A DNA stretch of 64,000 bases from Noviherbaspirillum aridicola (lineage in GTDB: Bacteria; Pseudomonadota; Gammaproteobacteria; Burkholderiales; Burkholderiaceae_D). The stretch lies in the NCBI RefSeq assembly GCF_019656455.1, contig NZ_BPMK01000011.1, positions 123,212 to 187,211 of the forward strand. The letters are read 5' to 3'. A program made the position numbers and the translations under genes. Below are positions 1 through 8,149 of the stretch, in pieces; positions within the stretch are counted from its first letter, which is position 1; each line of letters begins with the position of its first letter. Below the pieces are notes generated by a model. It saw only the letters and a list, made by a program, of their open reading frames with translations. It made no database searches and was not told the DNA's origin.

Positions 1-705
1 GAGGTATCTTCCATCTGGCAGAATGTCAAAGCGCTCCATGATGAACAGGCTGCGGTCGTCGGACAGCCAGAAGTTTGGGACTACGAGTCCGGCCTTACGC
101 GCAATGCTCATGCAGTGATACTCGTTCTCCGGCAGCCCCGGGAAATCCTCGCCCGCCGATTTCACGATCAGGCGCCGGTCGCGCAAGGCACTCTTCTCGA
201 TGAATGGCGCGTCATCGTCTCGTGTTGCAGGTACCAATACCTTGGGCTGGACACCCGAAATGCCTGAATTGAGCGCATAGCGCTCCGCCAAGTAGTCGAA
301 AAGAGACTCCGTGCCCTTCCAGGTCAGCAGGTCTTTGAGGCTGATGGGTGAGACGCCGTGGTCGGGAGGCTGTTCGGACCCTGCACACCGGACTCGGCCT
401 ATCATCTCGCCGCCGGTCAATGCGAGCAGGTTGAAGTCGTCCATCTTCATAAGTTTCGAGAACAGCCTTTCGCGAAACCAGTCACGCAGGTAGCCCTCGG
501 GCAGGTTCTGCCTCAATACGCCGGGCAGCACATTAGCCGAGTAACTTTCCGCCTGCAGAGGCATTGTGAGACTGATCTCGCACTGTGGGTCATCAGTGTG
601 GTAGCTGAATACATACTGACTCTCGCGGCTCAGGGGCCCGGCATAGCCCTGCGTGGTATGGAGATACAGCCTCTTGAGCCTACCCTGGGGAGCTGGCGCG
701 CTCAT
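1..705 (-). CDS. hipA: HipA-family serine/threonine kinase toxin (partial, C-terminus outside window)
   Basis: First 235 codons of a HipA toxin, read from an ATG at 705 to the window edge. HipA kinases phosphorylate cytoplasmic targets such as glutamyl-tRNA synthetase and induce persistence; HipB neutralises them. Visible family marks are LPEGYLRDWF near residue 75, LTGGEMIGRVR, GVQPKVL, and the stretch from IVKSAGEDFPGLPENEY to FIMERFD that leads into the kinase core. The catalytic Asp lies beyond the edge, so activity cannot be judged. The ATG overlaps the hipB stop as ATGA, which implies translational coupling. Base composition looks less GC-rich than the flagellar genes, which suggests acquisition. 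Confidence 0.93.
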   Translation of the reverse strand, partial: MSAPAPQGRLKRLYLHTTQGYAGPLSRESQYVFSYHTDDPQCEISLTMPLQAESYSANVLPGVLRQNLPEGYLRDWFRERLFSKLMKMDDFNLLALTGGEMIGRVRCAGSEQPPDHGVSPISLKDLLTWKGTESLFDYLAERYALNSGISGVQPKVLVPATRDDDAPFIEKSALRDRRLIVKSAGEDFPGLPENEYHCMSIARKAGLVVPNFWLSDDRSLFIMERFDILPDGRYL

Positions 706-965
706 TCATCCTCTCCGAAAATCTCGAGCAGTTCCGACTCGCGTGGGCGACGCTTCGTCCGTGCGGCCTCGGTCAGGCCGATTTCGAGGCCCAACACGCT
801 GAGCACGGAGAGCAGGCGGGTGAGAGTGATGTCGGTTTTGCCGGCCTCGACGGCAATGAGGGTGCGGCGGCTGAGACCCGCGCGGACAGCCAGCTCTTCC
901 TGCGTCATGTGCAGTTCGCTGCGCCTTGCCCTGATCCGGTTACCTATGGTCCTGGTCGTATCCAT
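702..965 (-). CDS. hipB: HipB-family antitoxin, Xre-type HTH repressor
   Basis: 87-residue antitoxin and autorepressor. An Xre/Cro helix-turn-helix covers about residues 8-62 (TIGNRIRARR, MTQEELAVRAGLSRRTLIAVE, TDITLTRLLSVLSVLGLEI), and the charged C-terminal tail resembles HipB tails that contact HipA. I use the ATG at 965 because homologues begin at the equivalent MDTTRTIGNRIRARR. A longer in-frame reading from 1025 would translate straight through the promoter and both operators. The gene is first in the operon and overlaps hipA by 4 bp. Confidence 0.92.
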   Translation of the reverse strand: MDTTRTIGNRIRARRSELHMTQEELAVRAGLSRRTLIAVEAGKTDITLTRLLSVLSVLGLEIGLTEAARTKRRPRESELLEIFGEDE

Positions 966-966
966 A

Positions 967-984
967 TGTGCAGGATACTGCACA
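967..984. promoter_or_regulatory. HipB operator O1
   Basis: Inverted repeat TGTGCA-N6-TGCACA. It covers the -10 box of the hipBA promoter, so a bound repressor would exclude RNA polymerase. The same half-sites recur 40 bp away, about four helical turns, in O2. Confidence 0.7.
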
Positions 985-1000
985 AGAACTCTCTTCTCAA
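972..1000 (-). promoter_or_regulatory. hipBA promoter, apparently leaderless
   Basis: On the minus strand, TTGAGA (995-1000) and TATCCT (972-977) are separated by exactly 17 bp. The A of the hipB ATG (965) is the seventh base after the -10 box, so the expected transcription start coincides with the start codon. No Shine-Dalgarno could be transcribed. The assignment is by inspection. Confidence 0.65.
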
Positions 1001-1005
1001 GGAAA

Positions 1006-1025
1006 ATGTGCAGAGAACTGCACAT
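1006..1025. promoter_or_regulatory. HipB operator O2
   Basis: Perfect inverted repeat ATGTGCA-N6-TGCACAT just upstream of the -35 box. Its half-sites and 6-bp spacer match O1, and the two centres are 40 bp apart, which would place two HipB dimers on one face of the DNA. Confidence 0.7.
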
Positions 1026-1051
1026 TCATCGAGGCGCCGGAATGGATCCGG

Positions 1052-1073
1052 GGCGACCGGACAGCCGGTCGCC
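1052..1073 (-). terminator. Candidate hairpin after flgN
   Basis: Perfect 9-bp stem (GGCGACCGG / CCGGTCGCC) with a 4-nt loop, located between the flgN stop and the hipBA promoter region. No U-tract follows on the minus strand, so intrinsic termination is uncertain. It may instead only separate the two minus-strand operons. Confidence 0.35.
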
Positions 1074-1120
1074 GAACATATGACAGGGAGATAAAGCGGA
1101 AACGGCCGGCGCGTAAGCGC

Positions 1121-1594
1121 TCAGCCGACCACCAGGCGCCGCGAACCGCCCTGCGATGCCGCCTGGCCGTTCGGCCCGTACAGCGTGCCGGCCGCCTGGC
1201 CGCCGCCTTGCAGCGCATTGAGTGCGTTCTGGTTGCGCGACATGTGCTGGCCGATCAGGAGGCCGTTGACGCGGTTGAGTTCCTTGCCCTCGCGCGCGAC
1301 GGCCAGCAGCTGGTCCCAGTCGGCGCGGACGGAGGAAGGGGCGTTCTTCAGCAGGGACTGCATGCCGGCTTCGGAGTCTTCGATGCCGGCGTCCGCCAGC
1401 GCGCGCTGGCGCTGCATGGCGAATTCGCCCAGGCGGGCGAGGAGTTTCGATTTTTCCTCGGTAAGCGCGCCGAGCCCTTCGATGTCGGCGGCGATCAGGC
1501 ATTCCTGCTCCTGACGCAGTACCTCAAGCAGGGCCTTGCCTGCCGCGATTTCCTCGCCGAACTGCAGCGCGGGTGCTTTACCGGTTTGTTGCAT
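1121..1594 (-). CDS. flgN: Flagellar export chaperone FlgN
   Basis: 157-residue cytoplasmic chaperone expected to escort the hook-filament junction proteins FlgK and FlgL to the export gate. It is largely helical with heptad-like leucines (LLEVLRQEQECL, LTEEKSKLLARLGEF). The C-terminus after residue 125 (GGGQAAGTLYGPNGQ) looks disordered and would be the substrate-binding tail. It lies 5 bp after flgM in the same minus-strand operon, a common betaproteobacterial arrangement. Sequence conservation in this family is low, so context carries much of the call. Confidence 0.87.
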   Translation of the reverse strand: MQQTGKAPALQFGEEIAAGKALLEVLRQEQECLIAADIEGLGALTEEKSKLLARLGEFAMQRQRALADAGIEDSEAGMQSLLKNAPSSVRADWDQLLAVAREGKELNRVNGLLIGQHMSRNQNALNALQGGGQAAGTLYGPNGQAASQGGSRRLVVG

Positions 1595-1599
1595 GAAAA

Positions 1600-1902
1600 T
1601 TATCCCTTGCGGGTCTTGATCAGGTCGCTGACCGTGTCGAGCAGTCCGTTGGCGACCTTTTCCGGGTCGACCCTGAACGTGCCGTTGGCGATCGCTGCCT
1701 TGATCTCTTCCACTTTCTGGCTGTCGAATACGCCGCCGGCGCTGGCCTGGGCCAGCGACTGCGCGGTCGCGGACAGCTTGACGCTGTCGGTTTCCGCTGC
1801 CGTCTGGCTCACGCCCGCCGCCTTGTCGGCGCCCTTGCCGCGCGCCGGCGTGCTCGGCACGCCCAGACCCGCGGTTTTCTTGAGTGTGTCTTCGATCTTC
1901 AC
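1600..1902 (-). CDS. flgM: Anti-sigma-28 factor FlgM
   Basis: 100-residue anti-sigma factor that holds FliA (sigma-28) inactive until it is exported after hook completion. It starts MKIEDTLKK and has a low-complexity, disordered N-terminal half. The conserved C-terminal sigma-binding region (DSVKLSATAQSLAQ, then VEEIKAAIANGTFRVDPEKVANGLLD) is present. It is preceded by a strong sigma-28 promoter at 1952-1978, so flgMN is set up for autogenous feedback, and a distal flgA promoter may also read through. Confidence 0.95.
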   Translation of the reverse strand: MKIEDTLKKTAGLGVPSTPARGKGADKAAGVSQTAAETDSVKLSATAQSLAQASAGGVFDSQKVEEIKAAIANGTFRVDPEKVANGLLDTVSDLIKTRKG

Positions 1903-1951
1903 TTGCGTTTTCCTTGCTTGGTTAGCAGTCTTTCACTACTTCTCATTGTTC

Positions 1952-1978
1952 TTATCGACGCTCAGGCTCGAAACTTTA
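1952..1978 (-). promoter_or_regulatory. Sigma-28 (FliA) promoter of flgMN
   Basis: TAAAGTTT-N11-GTCGATAA on the minus strand. The -35 octamer is identical to the enterobacterial FliA consensus (TAAAGTTT-N11-GCCGATAA), the spacer is exact, and the -10 differs at one position. It lies about 50 bp before the flgM start. Confidence 0.85.
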
Positions 1979-2008
1979 GCATCCCGACCGAAAAAACACT
2001 GATTTTCA

Positions 2009-2719
2009 TCAGTAAGTTACTTCCACCACGCCGCCGGCCCGCGCCACCCCGCTGACCACCTGCCCGGAAGCGGTGCGCGCCTGCGCGACCTGGCCGTCGG
2101 CGGCATTGTTGAGAGCGCGGCCCTCGGCCGAAACCCTGAATCCGGGACCGGCGCTGACGATCCGCACCGTCTGCCCCTGCTGCACCGCCGCCACGCTGCG
2201 CAGCGAGTCGGCGCGCAGCGGCGCGCCGGCGGGCAGCGATATCGCCATCGTGCGTCCTACCGCCTGCGAGACATCGGTGACGATGCCGGCCGGCAGGGCG
2301 GTGAGTTCACCGCGCATGCCCACGATATCTTCCGGACCCAGCGTCTTGCCCTGGGCGAGCGGCGCGGCGGCGACCAGGTACTCGCCCTGGACCCTGACCG
2401 TCGCCGCGATGTAGATCGTCCATGTCGACGGCGCGTTGCAGCGGATGCCGACGGTGGTCTTGCCCCAGGCGCGGCTGCCGGCCGGCAGGAAGGCCTCGGG
2501 CGCGGGGCAGACCGCCAGGTTCATGCGCGGATCGACCTGGCCGACGCTGATCTGCGCCTCGCCGGGCAGCCCCGCGCTCTGCACCCGCAGGAACTGTTCC
2601 GCCACCTGGCGCAGCGCCGCCGGATCCTGGCGCGCGGGCGCCGGAGTCTGTGCGGACGCGGCGGCCGGAAGGCTCAGGGCGGTCAGTGCTGCCAGCAGGG
2701 CTTTGACGGAGATTCTCAT
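2009..2719 (-). CDS. flgA: Flagellar P-ring assembly chaperone FlgA
   Basis: 236-residue periplasmic chaperone needed for FlgI polymerisation into the P-ring. I choose the ATG at 2719 because it opens a clean signal peptide (MRISVKALLAALTALSLPAAASA). An in-frame TTG at 2773 would add 18 polar residues ahead of it. The C-terminal SAF/ChapFlgA region is clear: YLVAAAPLAQGKTLGPEDI, then VGRTMAISLPAGAPLRADSLR and VQQGQTVRIVSAGPGFRVSAEGRAL. It is transcribed away from flgB, which it faces across a shared regulatory region. Confidence 0.94.
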   Translation of the reverse strand: MRISVKALLAALTALSLPAAASAQTPAPARQDPAALRQVAEQFLRVQSAGLPGEAQISVGQVDPRMNLAVCPAPEAFLPAGSRAWGKTTVGIRCNAPSTWTIYIAATVRVQGEYLVAAAPLAQGKTLGPEDIVGMRGELTALPAGIVTDVSQAVGRTMAISLPAGAPLRADSLRSVAAVQQGQTVRIVSAGPGFRVSAEGRALNNAADGQVAQARTASGQVVSGVARAGGVVEVTY

Positions 2720-2916
2720 GAACGGGAAGGGCTTTGAACCAGCGTCATTGTTCACGAGTCGCGCGTGATTCAAAAGCGCGAACAGGACGCGGTTTTCGAG
2801 TCTTATTCCCCGATCGGCGTGACATCTCCCTCCTTACCATCCAGCCTATATCAATCCATCATCGCTTTTCGGTCCCACGACCGGCGGTGATGCAGCGGCA
2901 ATGCCTGGAGATCGAC
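2720..2916. other. flgA-flgB divergent intergenic region
   Basis: 197 bp between two divergent class-2 genes, where FlhDC-activated promoters would be expected. I see no clear sigma-28 or sigma-54 motif and no gene here. The only assured signal is a TGGAG ribosome binding site at 2906-2910 before flgB. Confidence 0.5.
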
Positions 2917-3342
2917 ATGATAGGAAAGCTGGACGAACAACTGCGCTTCCACCAGACCGCGCTCCGACTGCGGTCGGAGCGGCAGGAGGTGCTGGCGTCG
3001 AACATCGCCAACGCCGACACGCCCAACTACAAGGCGCGCGACGTCGATTTCAGCGGCGCGCTGAAGCAGGCGATGGCCGGCCCGCAGGGCAAGGGCGGGG
3101 CGCCGGCGGACGTGCTGGCCAAGACCTCGCCGCGTCATCTCGGCGGTCTCTCCGCCGGCACCACGCTCAGCGGCGCGCAGCTGCTGTACCGCACCAACGC
3201 GCAGGGCAACGTGGACGGCAACACCGTCGACATGGATGCCGAGCGCAACCAGTTCATCGACAACGCGCTGCGCTACGAAGCCGGCGTCACCTTCGCCAGC
3301 GGCCAGCTCAAGACGCTGCTGACGGCCGTACAGGGACAATAA
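2917..3342 (+). CDS. flgB: Flagellar proximal rod protein FlgB
   Basis: 141-residue rod subunit exported through the type III apparatus to build the proximal rod. The rod-family N-terminal motif is intact ([20 protein letters not shown], about residues 28-47), and the C-terminal helix region [24 protein letters not shown] pairs with it in a coiled coil. The start at 2917 is supported by a TGGAG site 6 bp upstream and by the typical [10 protein letters not shown]-terminus. It is the first gene of flgBCDEFGHIJ. Confidence 0.96.
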   Translation: MIGKLDEQLRFHQTALRLRSERQEVLASNIANADTPNYKARDVDFSGALKQAMAGPQGKGGAPADVLAKTSPRHLGGLSAGTTLSGAQLLYRTNAQGNVDGNTVDMDAERNQFIDNALRYEAGVTFASGQLKTLLTAVQGQ

Positions 3343-3344
3343 TC

Positions 3345-3749
3345 ATGTCGCTCTTCAATATCTTCAACGTCGCCGGCTCGGCAATGAGCGCCCAGGGCCA
3401 GCGCCTCAACACGGTCGCCTCCAACATCGCCAACGCCGACAGCACCACCAGCTCCACCGGCCAGCCGTACCGCGCCAAGCAGGTGGTGTTCGAGGTGGTG
3501 CCCACCGCCAGCCCGGCGGCCGCCGGCGTGAAGGTGGCCAAGGTGGTGGAAGACCAGTCGCCGCTGAAGACCGTCTTCGATCCCAAGCATCCGCAGGCCG
3601 ACGAGAACGGCTACGTGACGATGCCGAACGTGAACGTGGTGGAGGAGATGGTCAACATGATCTCCGCCTCGCGCTCCTATCAGAACAACGTCGAAACCAT
3701 GAACGCAGCCAAGACCATGCTCTTGAAGACGCTGACGCTCGGCCAGTAA
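3345..3749 (+). CDS. flgC: Flagellar proximal rod protein FlgC
   Basis: 134-residue rod subunit. It has the N-terminal motif [23 protein letters not shown] and the C-terminal motif [22 protein letters not shown] typical of axial proteins. The start [11 protein letters not shown] lies 2 bp after the flgB stop. Length and position match FlgC in other flagellated proteobacteria. Confidence 0.96.
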   Translation: MSLFNIFNVAGSAMSAQGQRLNTVASNIANADSTTSSTGQPYRAKQVVFEVVPTASPAAAGVKVAKVVEDQSPLKTVFDPKHPQADENGYVTMPNVNVVEEMVNMISASRSYQNNVETMNAAKTMLLKTLTLGQ

Positions 3750-3761
3750 CAGGAGAACTGA

Positions 3762-4436
3762 ATGGCAACCGTGCAAGGAACGAACAACAACGTCCCGGCG
3801 GATCTGATGGCGGCGATGAACGGCACCAAGGCCGCCACTACCAGCGTGCAGGAAACGCAGGACCGCTTCATGACGCTGCTGATCACGCAGATGAAGAACC
3901 AGGACCCGCTCAACCCGCTCGACAACGCGCAGGTCACCTCCCAGATGGCGCAGCTGTCGACCGTGACCGGCATCGACAAGCTCAACACCACGCTGCAGGC
4001 GCTGCAGGCGAGCTACCAAACCAGCCAGGCGCTGCAGGCGACCGACATGATCGGCCACGGCGTGCTCGCTCCCGGCTCCACCATCGGCCTGACCGACGGC
4101 CAGGCCATACTCGGCGCCGACCTGCCGGAAGCCGCCGACAGCGTGCGCGTCACCATCATGAACAGCTCCGGCGTGCCGGTGCGTACCCTCGACCTCGGCG
4201 CGCAAAAGGCCGGCACGCTGCCGATCACCTGGGACGGCAAGAACGATGCGGGCACCCAGCTCGCCAACGGCAGCTACACCTTCGAGGTGAAGGCCGTGCG
4301 CGGCGACACGGCGGTCGCCTCCACCGCGCTGTCCTTCGGCGAAGTCGTCAGCGTCACGACCAACGCGCAGGGCGTGAAAGTCACGATTCCCGGGCTGGGC
4401 ACCGTGGCCTTCGCCGACATCCGCCAGATTTACTGA
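3762..4436 (+). CDS. flgD: Hook-capping (scaffold) protein FlgD
   Basis: 224-residue hook cap that directs FlgE assembly and is discarded when FlgK arrives. The N-terminal FlgD signature is present (DRFMTLLITQMKNQDPLNPLDNAQVTSQMAQLSTVTGIDKLN, residues about 33-75). A Tudor/FnIII-like C-terminal half follows (ITWDGKNDAGTQLANGSYTFEVKA). It is 12 bp after flgC and precedes flgE. Confidence 0.96.
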   Translation: MATVQGTNNNVPADLMAAMNGTKAATTSVQETQDRFMTLLITQMKNQDPLNPLDNAQVTSQMAQLSTVTGIDKLNTTLQALQASYQTSQALQATDMIGHGVLAPGSTIGLTDGQAILGADLPEAADSVRVTIMNSSGVPVRTLDLGAQKAGTLPITWDGKNDAGTQLANGSYTFEVKAVRGDTAVASTALSFGEVVSVTTNAQGVKVTIPGLGTVAFADIRQIY

Positions 4437-4465
4437 TTCGTTGCATATCCTCCAAGGAGTAAGAA

Positions 4466-5818
4466 ATGAGCTTTCAACAAGGACTGAGCGGCCTGAATGC
4501 CGCATCCAAGAACCTGGAGACGATCGGCAACAACGTCGCCAACGCCAACACGGTCGGCTTCAAGTCATCGCAGACACAGTTCGCCGACGTCTATGCGAAT
4601 TCGCTGACCGGCGTGTCGGGCGCGCAGGCCGGCATCGGCGTGAAGGTGGCGGGCATCGTGCAGCAGTTCACCCAGGGGAATATCACTGCCTCCAGCAATC
4701 CGCTCGATGTGGCGATCAACGGCGGCGGCTTCTTCAGGATGAGCAACAACGGCGCGATCACCTTCGCCCGCAACGGGCAGTTCCAGATGGACAACCAGGG
4801 CTACATCGTCAATAACACCGGCGCCCGCCTGACCGGTTATGCGGCCAACGCCGCCGGCGTGCTGGCGACCGGTGCGCCGACCGAGATCAATATCCGCACC
4901 ACCAATCTCCCGCCGCGCGCCACCACCGACGTGGATCTGGAAGTCAATCTCGACTCGCGCAGGGATGTGATCGCCGTGGCCTTCGATCCGACTCGGCCGG
5001 AGACCTACACCAATTCAAGCTCCGTCTCGGTGTTCGACAGCCTCGGCAACGAGCATGTGCTGCAGCTTTACTATGTGAAGGACAATCCCGCCGCCGAGCC
5101 CGGCGTGATGTCGACCTGGCAGGTTTATGGATCGCTGGACGGTGTCATGCTGTCGCAGGCCAATGCATCCGGCGTTGCGACAGCCGCGCCGTACGACGCG
5201 CTCGGACAATTGAGCTTCGATGGCCGCGGCCAGATCGTTCGGACTCCCGCCACCGCCACCACGCCGAGTCTGATCGGCACGGGCTCGATCCTTCCGGGCG
5301 GCATCAATCTCACATCGGTCGCCAGCGCGGTCACTGCCGCGACCGGCCGCACGGTAGTCAACAACGCCGTCACGCCGTTCAACTTTTCGTTCAACATGGG
5401 CAGCGCGACCCAGACCGGTTCCGCCTTCGGCGTCAGCAAGCTCGATCAGGACGGCTACACCACCGGCCGCCTGTCCGGCTTCAACGTCGGCGAGGACGGC
5501 GTGATCACCGGCCGCTACACCAACGGTAAGTCGGCGACGCTGGGGCAGGTGGTGCTGGCCAACTTCACCAACCCGAACGGCCTGCAGCCGCTGGGCAACA
5601 ATGAATGGGCGGAGTCGTCGATGTCGGGCCAGGCCCTGGTCGGACCGCCGAACTCGGCCGGCCTCGGCACGCTGCAGTCGAGCGCGGTGGAAGACTCCAA
5701 CGTCGACCTGACGGCCGAGCTGGTGAACATGATCACCGCCCAGCGCGTGTACCAGGCCAACGCCCAGACCATCAAGACCCAGGACCAGGTGCTGCAGACC
5801 CTGGTGAACCTGCGCTGA
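4466..5818 (+). CDS. flgE: Flagellar hook protein FlgE
   Basis: 450-residue hook subunit that forms the universal joint. The N-terminus (MSFQQGLSGLNAASKNLETIGNNVANANTVGFKS) and C-terminus (DLTAELVNMITAQRVYQANAQTIKTQDQVLQTLVNL) are the canonical D0 helices. The central D1/D2 part holds the usual DVDLEVNLDSR segment. An AAGGAG site precedes the ATG. Its length is in the normal range for betaproteobacterial FlgE. Confidence 0.97.
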   Translation: MSFQQGLSGLNAASKNLETIGNNVANANTVGFKSSQTQFADVYANSLTGVSGAQAGIGVKVAGIVQQFTQGNITASSNPLDVAINGGGFFRMSNNGAITFARNGQFQMDNQGYIVNNTGARLTGYAANAAGVLATGAPTEINIRTTNLPPRATTDVDLEVNLDSRRDVIAVAFDPTRPETYTNSSSVSVFDSLGNEHVLQLYYVKDNPAAEPGVMSTWQVYGSLDGVMLSQANASGVATAAPYDALGQLSFDGRGQIVRTPATATTPSLIGTGSILPGGINLTSVASAVTAATGRTVVNNAVTPFNFSFNMGSATQTGSAFGVSKLDQDGYTTGRLSGFNVGEDGVITGRYTNGKSATLGQVVLANFTNPNGLQPLGNNEWAESSMSGQALVGPPNSAGLGTLQSSAVEDSNVDLTAELVNMITAQRVYQANAQTIKTQDQVLQTLVNLR

Positions 5819-5824
5819 TAAGCC

Positions 5825-6568
5825 ATGGACCGCCTGATCTATACCGCCATGACCGGCGCCAAGCATATTCTCGAAAAACAGGGGAATACGGCGAACAACC
5901 TGGCCAACGTCAGCACCGACGGCTTCCGCGCGCAGGTCGACAGCTTCCGCGCGGTGCCGGTGCTGAATGCGCCGCTGCCGACCCGTTCGTTCGTGGTCGA
6001 CGCCACCGTCGGCACCGACTTCCGTCCCGGTCCGATCCAGCAGACCGGGCGCGAACTCGATGTCGCGGTGCAGGGGCCGGGCTGGATCGCGGTCCAGCTC
6101 GAGGACGGCACCGAGGCCTACACCCGCGCCGGCAGCCTGAAGCTGAGCGAGAACGGCCAGCTGCAGACCCAGAGCGGCAAGACGGTGCTGGGCGACGGCG
6201 GCCCGATCGCGGTGCCGCCCGATGTCAGCGTCACCATTGCCAAGGACGGCACCGTCACCACCATCGATACCGGCTTCAAGCCGGGCGCGCCCAACATGCT
6301 GGGCCGGATCAAGCTGGTCAATCCGCCCGAGGCGGACCTGGTGCGCGGCGACGACGGACTGTTCCGGCTCAAGGCCGGCGGCGAGGCGGAAGCCGACGCC
6401 AACGTGGTGCTGATCGGCGGCGCGGTCGAAGGCAGCAATGTCAACGTGGTCGACGCCATGGTGGACATGATCGAGCTTGCACGGCAGTTCGAACTGCACA
6501 TGAACTTGCTCAAGAACGCCGAGAGCAACGAGGCGAAAGCCGCTCAGCTCCTCTCTTTGACGGGCTGA
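5825..6568 (+). CDS. flgF: Flagellar proximal rod protein FlgF
   Basis: 247-residue rod subunit. D0 motifs: [35 protein letters not shown] at the N-terminus and NVNVVDAMVDMIELARQFELHMNLLKNAESNEAKAAQLL at the C-terminus. It starts 6 bp after flgE. A 97-bp spacer with a short tandem repeat separates it from flgG, unlike the tight joins elsewhere in the operon. Confidence 0.95.
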   Translation: MDRLIYTAMTGAKHILEKQGNTANNLANVSTDGFRAQVDSFRAVPVLNAPLPTRSFVVDATVGTDFRPGPIQQTGRELDVAVQGPGWIAVQLEDGTEAYTRAGSLKLSENGQLQTQSGKTVLGDGGPIAVPPDVSVTIAKDGTVTTIDTGFKPGAPNMLGRIKLVNPPEADLVRGDDGLFRLKAGGEAEADANVVLIGGAVEGSNVNVVDAMVDMIELARQFELHMNLLKNAESNEAKAAQLLSLTG

Positions 6569-6588
6569 TGAACAAGCCACAATGACGA

Positions 6589-6621
6589 TGCCGGCAATCT
6601 GCCGGCAATGTGCCGACAACG
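6589..6621. repeat. Three tandem 11-bp repeats in the flgF-flgG spacer
   Basis: TGCCGGCAATC, TGCCGGCAATG and TGCCGACAACG lie head to tail with a period of 11 bp, close to one helical turn. Function is unknown; a protein-binding site or a simple duplication would both fit. Confidence 0.5.
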
Positions 6622-6665
6622 CGCGTCCGCGGGCATGAATCCCGGCGGAGGCGGTGGAGAATGCA

Positions 6666-7448
6666 ATGATTCGATCCCTCTGGATTTCCAAGACCGGTCT
6701 CGATGCGCAGCAGACGCAGATGGACGTGGTTTCCAACAACCTGGCCAACGTCAGCACCGCCGGCTTCAAGCGCTCGCGCGCCGTGTTCGAGGACCTGCTG
6801 TATCAGACCATGCGCCAGCCCGGCGCCCAGTCCTCGCAGCAGACCCAGCTGCCTTCCGGCATGCAGATCGGCACCGGCGTGCGCCCGGTTGCGGTCGAGA
6901 AGATTTTCACGCAGGGCAACCTGCAGCAGACCGGCAATGAAAAGGACGTGGCCATCCAGGGCCCGGGCTTCTTCCAGGTGCTGATGCCGGACGGGACCAC
7001 CGCCTATACCCGCGACGGCTCCTTTCAGACCGACAGCCAGGGCCAGCTGGTGACCGCCAGCGGCTTCCCGGTGCAGCCGGCCATCACGATTCCGGCCGAC
7101 ACCCGCAGCCTGACGATCGCGCGCGACGGCACGGTGACGGTGACCACGGCGGGCAACGTCAACCCGACCCAGATCGGCAACATCCAGCTGGTGACCTTCG
7201 TCAACCAGGCCGGCCTGGAAGCCAAGGGCGAGAACATGTTCGTCGAAACCGCGGCATCCGGCGCGCCGCAGGTGACCGCGCCCGGCACCAACGGCGCCGG
7301 CCTGCTGGTGCAGAACTATGTCGAGACCTCCAACGTCAACGTGGTCGAGGAACTGGTCAACATGATCCAGACCCAGCGCGCCTACGAAATCAACAGCAAG
7401 GCCATCACGACCTCGGACCAGATGCTGCAGCGCCTGTCGCAGCTGTAA
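6666..7448 (+). CDS. flgG: Flagellar distal rod protein FlgG
   Basis: 260-residue distal rod subunit that sets periplasmic rod length. The start at 6666 gives the canonical [47 protein letters not shown] and has a GTGGAGA site upstream; the in-frame GTG at 6654 is part of that site. The C-terminal motif [26 protein letters not shown] is intact. Rod-type residues 45-65 ([15 protein letters not shown]) distinguish it from FlgE and FlgF. Confidence 0.97.
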   Translation: MIRSLWISKTGLDAQQTQMDVVSNNLANVSTAGFKRSRAVFEDLLYQTMRQPGAQSSQQTQLPSGMQIGTGVRPVAVEKIFTQGNLQQTGNEKDVAIQGPGFFQVLMPDGTTAYTRDGSFQTDSQGQLVTASGFPVQPAITIPADTRSLTIARDGTVTVTTAGNVNPTQIGNIQLVTFVNQAGLEAKGENMFVETAASGAPQVTAPGTNGAGLLVQNYVETSNVNVVEELVNMIQTQRAYEINSKAITTSDQMLQRLSQL

Positions 7449-7462
7449 TCCGCCGCGAGTCC

Positions 7463-8134
7463 ATGATCATGAAACGTCTTTCCGCCGTCGCCAGCCTCGC
7501 ACCGCTGCTGCTGCTCGCGGCCGCGTGCTCCACCGTGCCCGACACGATCACGCACCAGCCCGCCGCCCGCCAGCCGATGCCGGCCCCGGCGCAGGCCGCC
7601 AACGGCGCCATCTTCAACAACGGCTACCGCCCGATGTTCGAGGACCGCCGCGCGCGCAGGGTGGGCGACATGCTGACCATCGCCATCAACGAGCGCACCA
7701 GCGCCGGCAAGTCGGCGGCCAATGCGGCCAGCAAGAGCGGCGATGTCGAATTCGGCGCGTCGCAGCTGTTCGGCATCCCGGCGGCCACGGTGGCCAAGCT
7801 GGGCCTCGGCGTGGAAGGCTCCAACAAGTTCGAGGACAAGGGTACGAGCAGCTCGAGCAATACCTTCTCCGGCACCATCACCGTCACCGTGATGGAAGTG
7901 CTGCCGAACGGGAATCTGCTGGTGAGCGGCGAGAAGCAGGTCGCGCTCGACAAGGGCGTGGAATATGTGCGCTTCTCCGGCGTGGTCAATCCCGACAACG
8001 TCATGAGCGGCAACGTGGTGTCGTCCACCCAGGTGGCCGACGCGCGGGTGGAATACCGCACCAACACCCGGGTCGACAAGGCCGAGCTGATGTCCCAGCT
8101 CACCCGGTTCTTCCTCAGCGTGATGCCGCTGTAA
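7463..8134 (+). CDS. flgH: Flagellar L-ring lipoprotein FlgH
   Basis: 223-residue outer-membrane lipoprotein that forms the L-ring bushing. A lipobox (LLAAAC, acylated Cys at residue 22 from the first Met) follows a hydrophobic signal. The FlgH core is present: FEDRRARRVGDMLTIAINERTSAGKSA, then NTFSGTITVTVMEVLPNGNLLVSGEKQVAL and VNPDNVMSGNVVSSTQVADARVEY. A second ATG two codons downstream (7469) is an equally possible start. It lies 14 bp after flgG and before flgI. Confidence 0.96.
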   Translation: MIMKRLSAVASLAPLLLLAAACSTVPDTITHQPAARQPMPAPAQAANGAIFNNGYRPMFEDRRARRVGDMLTIAINERTSAGKSAANAASKSGDVEFGASQLFGIPAATVAKLGLGVEGSNKFEDKGTSSSSNTFSGTITVTVMEVLPNGNLLVSGEKQVALDKGVEYVRFSGVVNPDNVMSGNVVSSTQVADARVEYRTNTRVDKAELMSQLTRFFLSVMPL

Positions 8135-8149
8135 CGAGGCGACGGGCAG

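Noticed and set aside
5015..6769. Very long antisense frames opposite flgE-flgG, and similar ones opposite most flagellar, GGDEF and ccm genes
   Set aside because: High GC in third codon positions keeps antisense frames open. Each lies fully opposite a gene with clear family motifs and shows only Arg/Ala/His/Gly-rich sequence.
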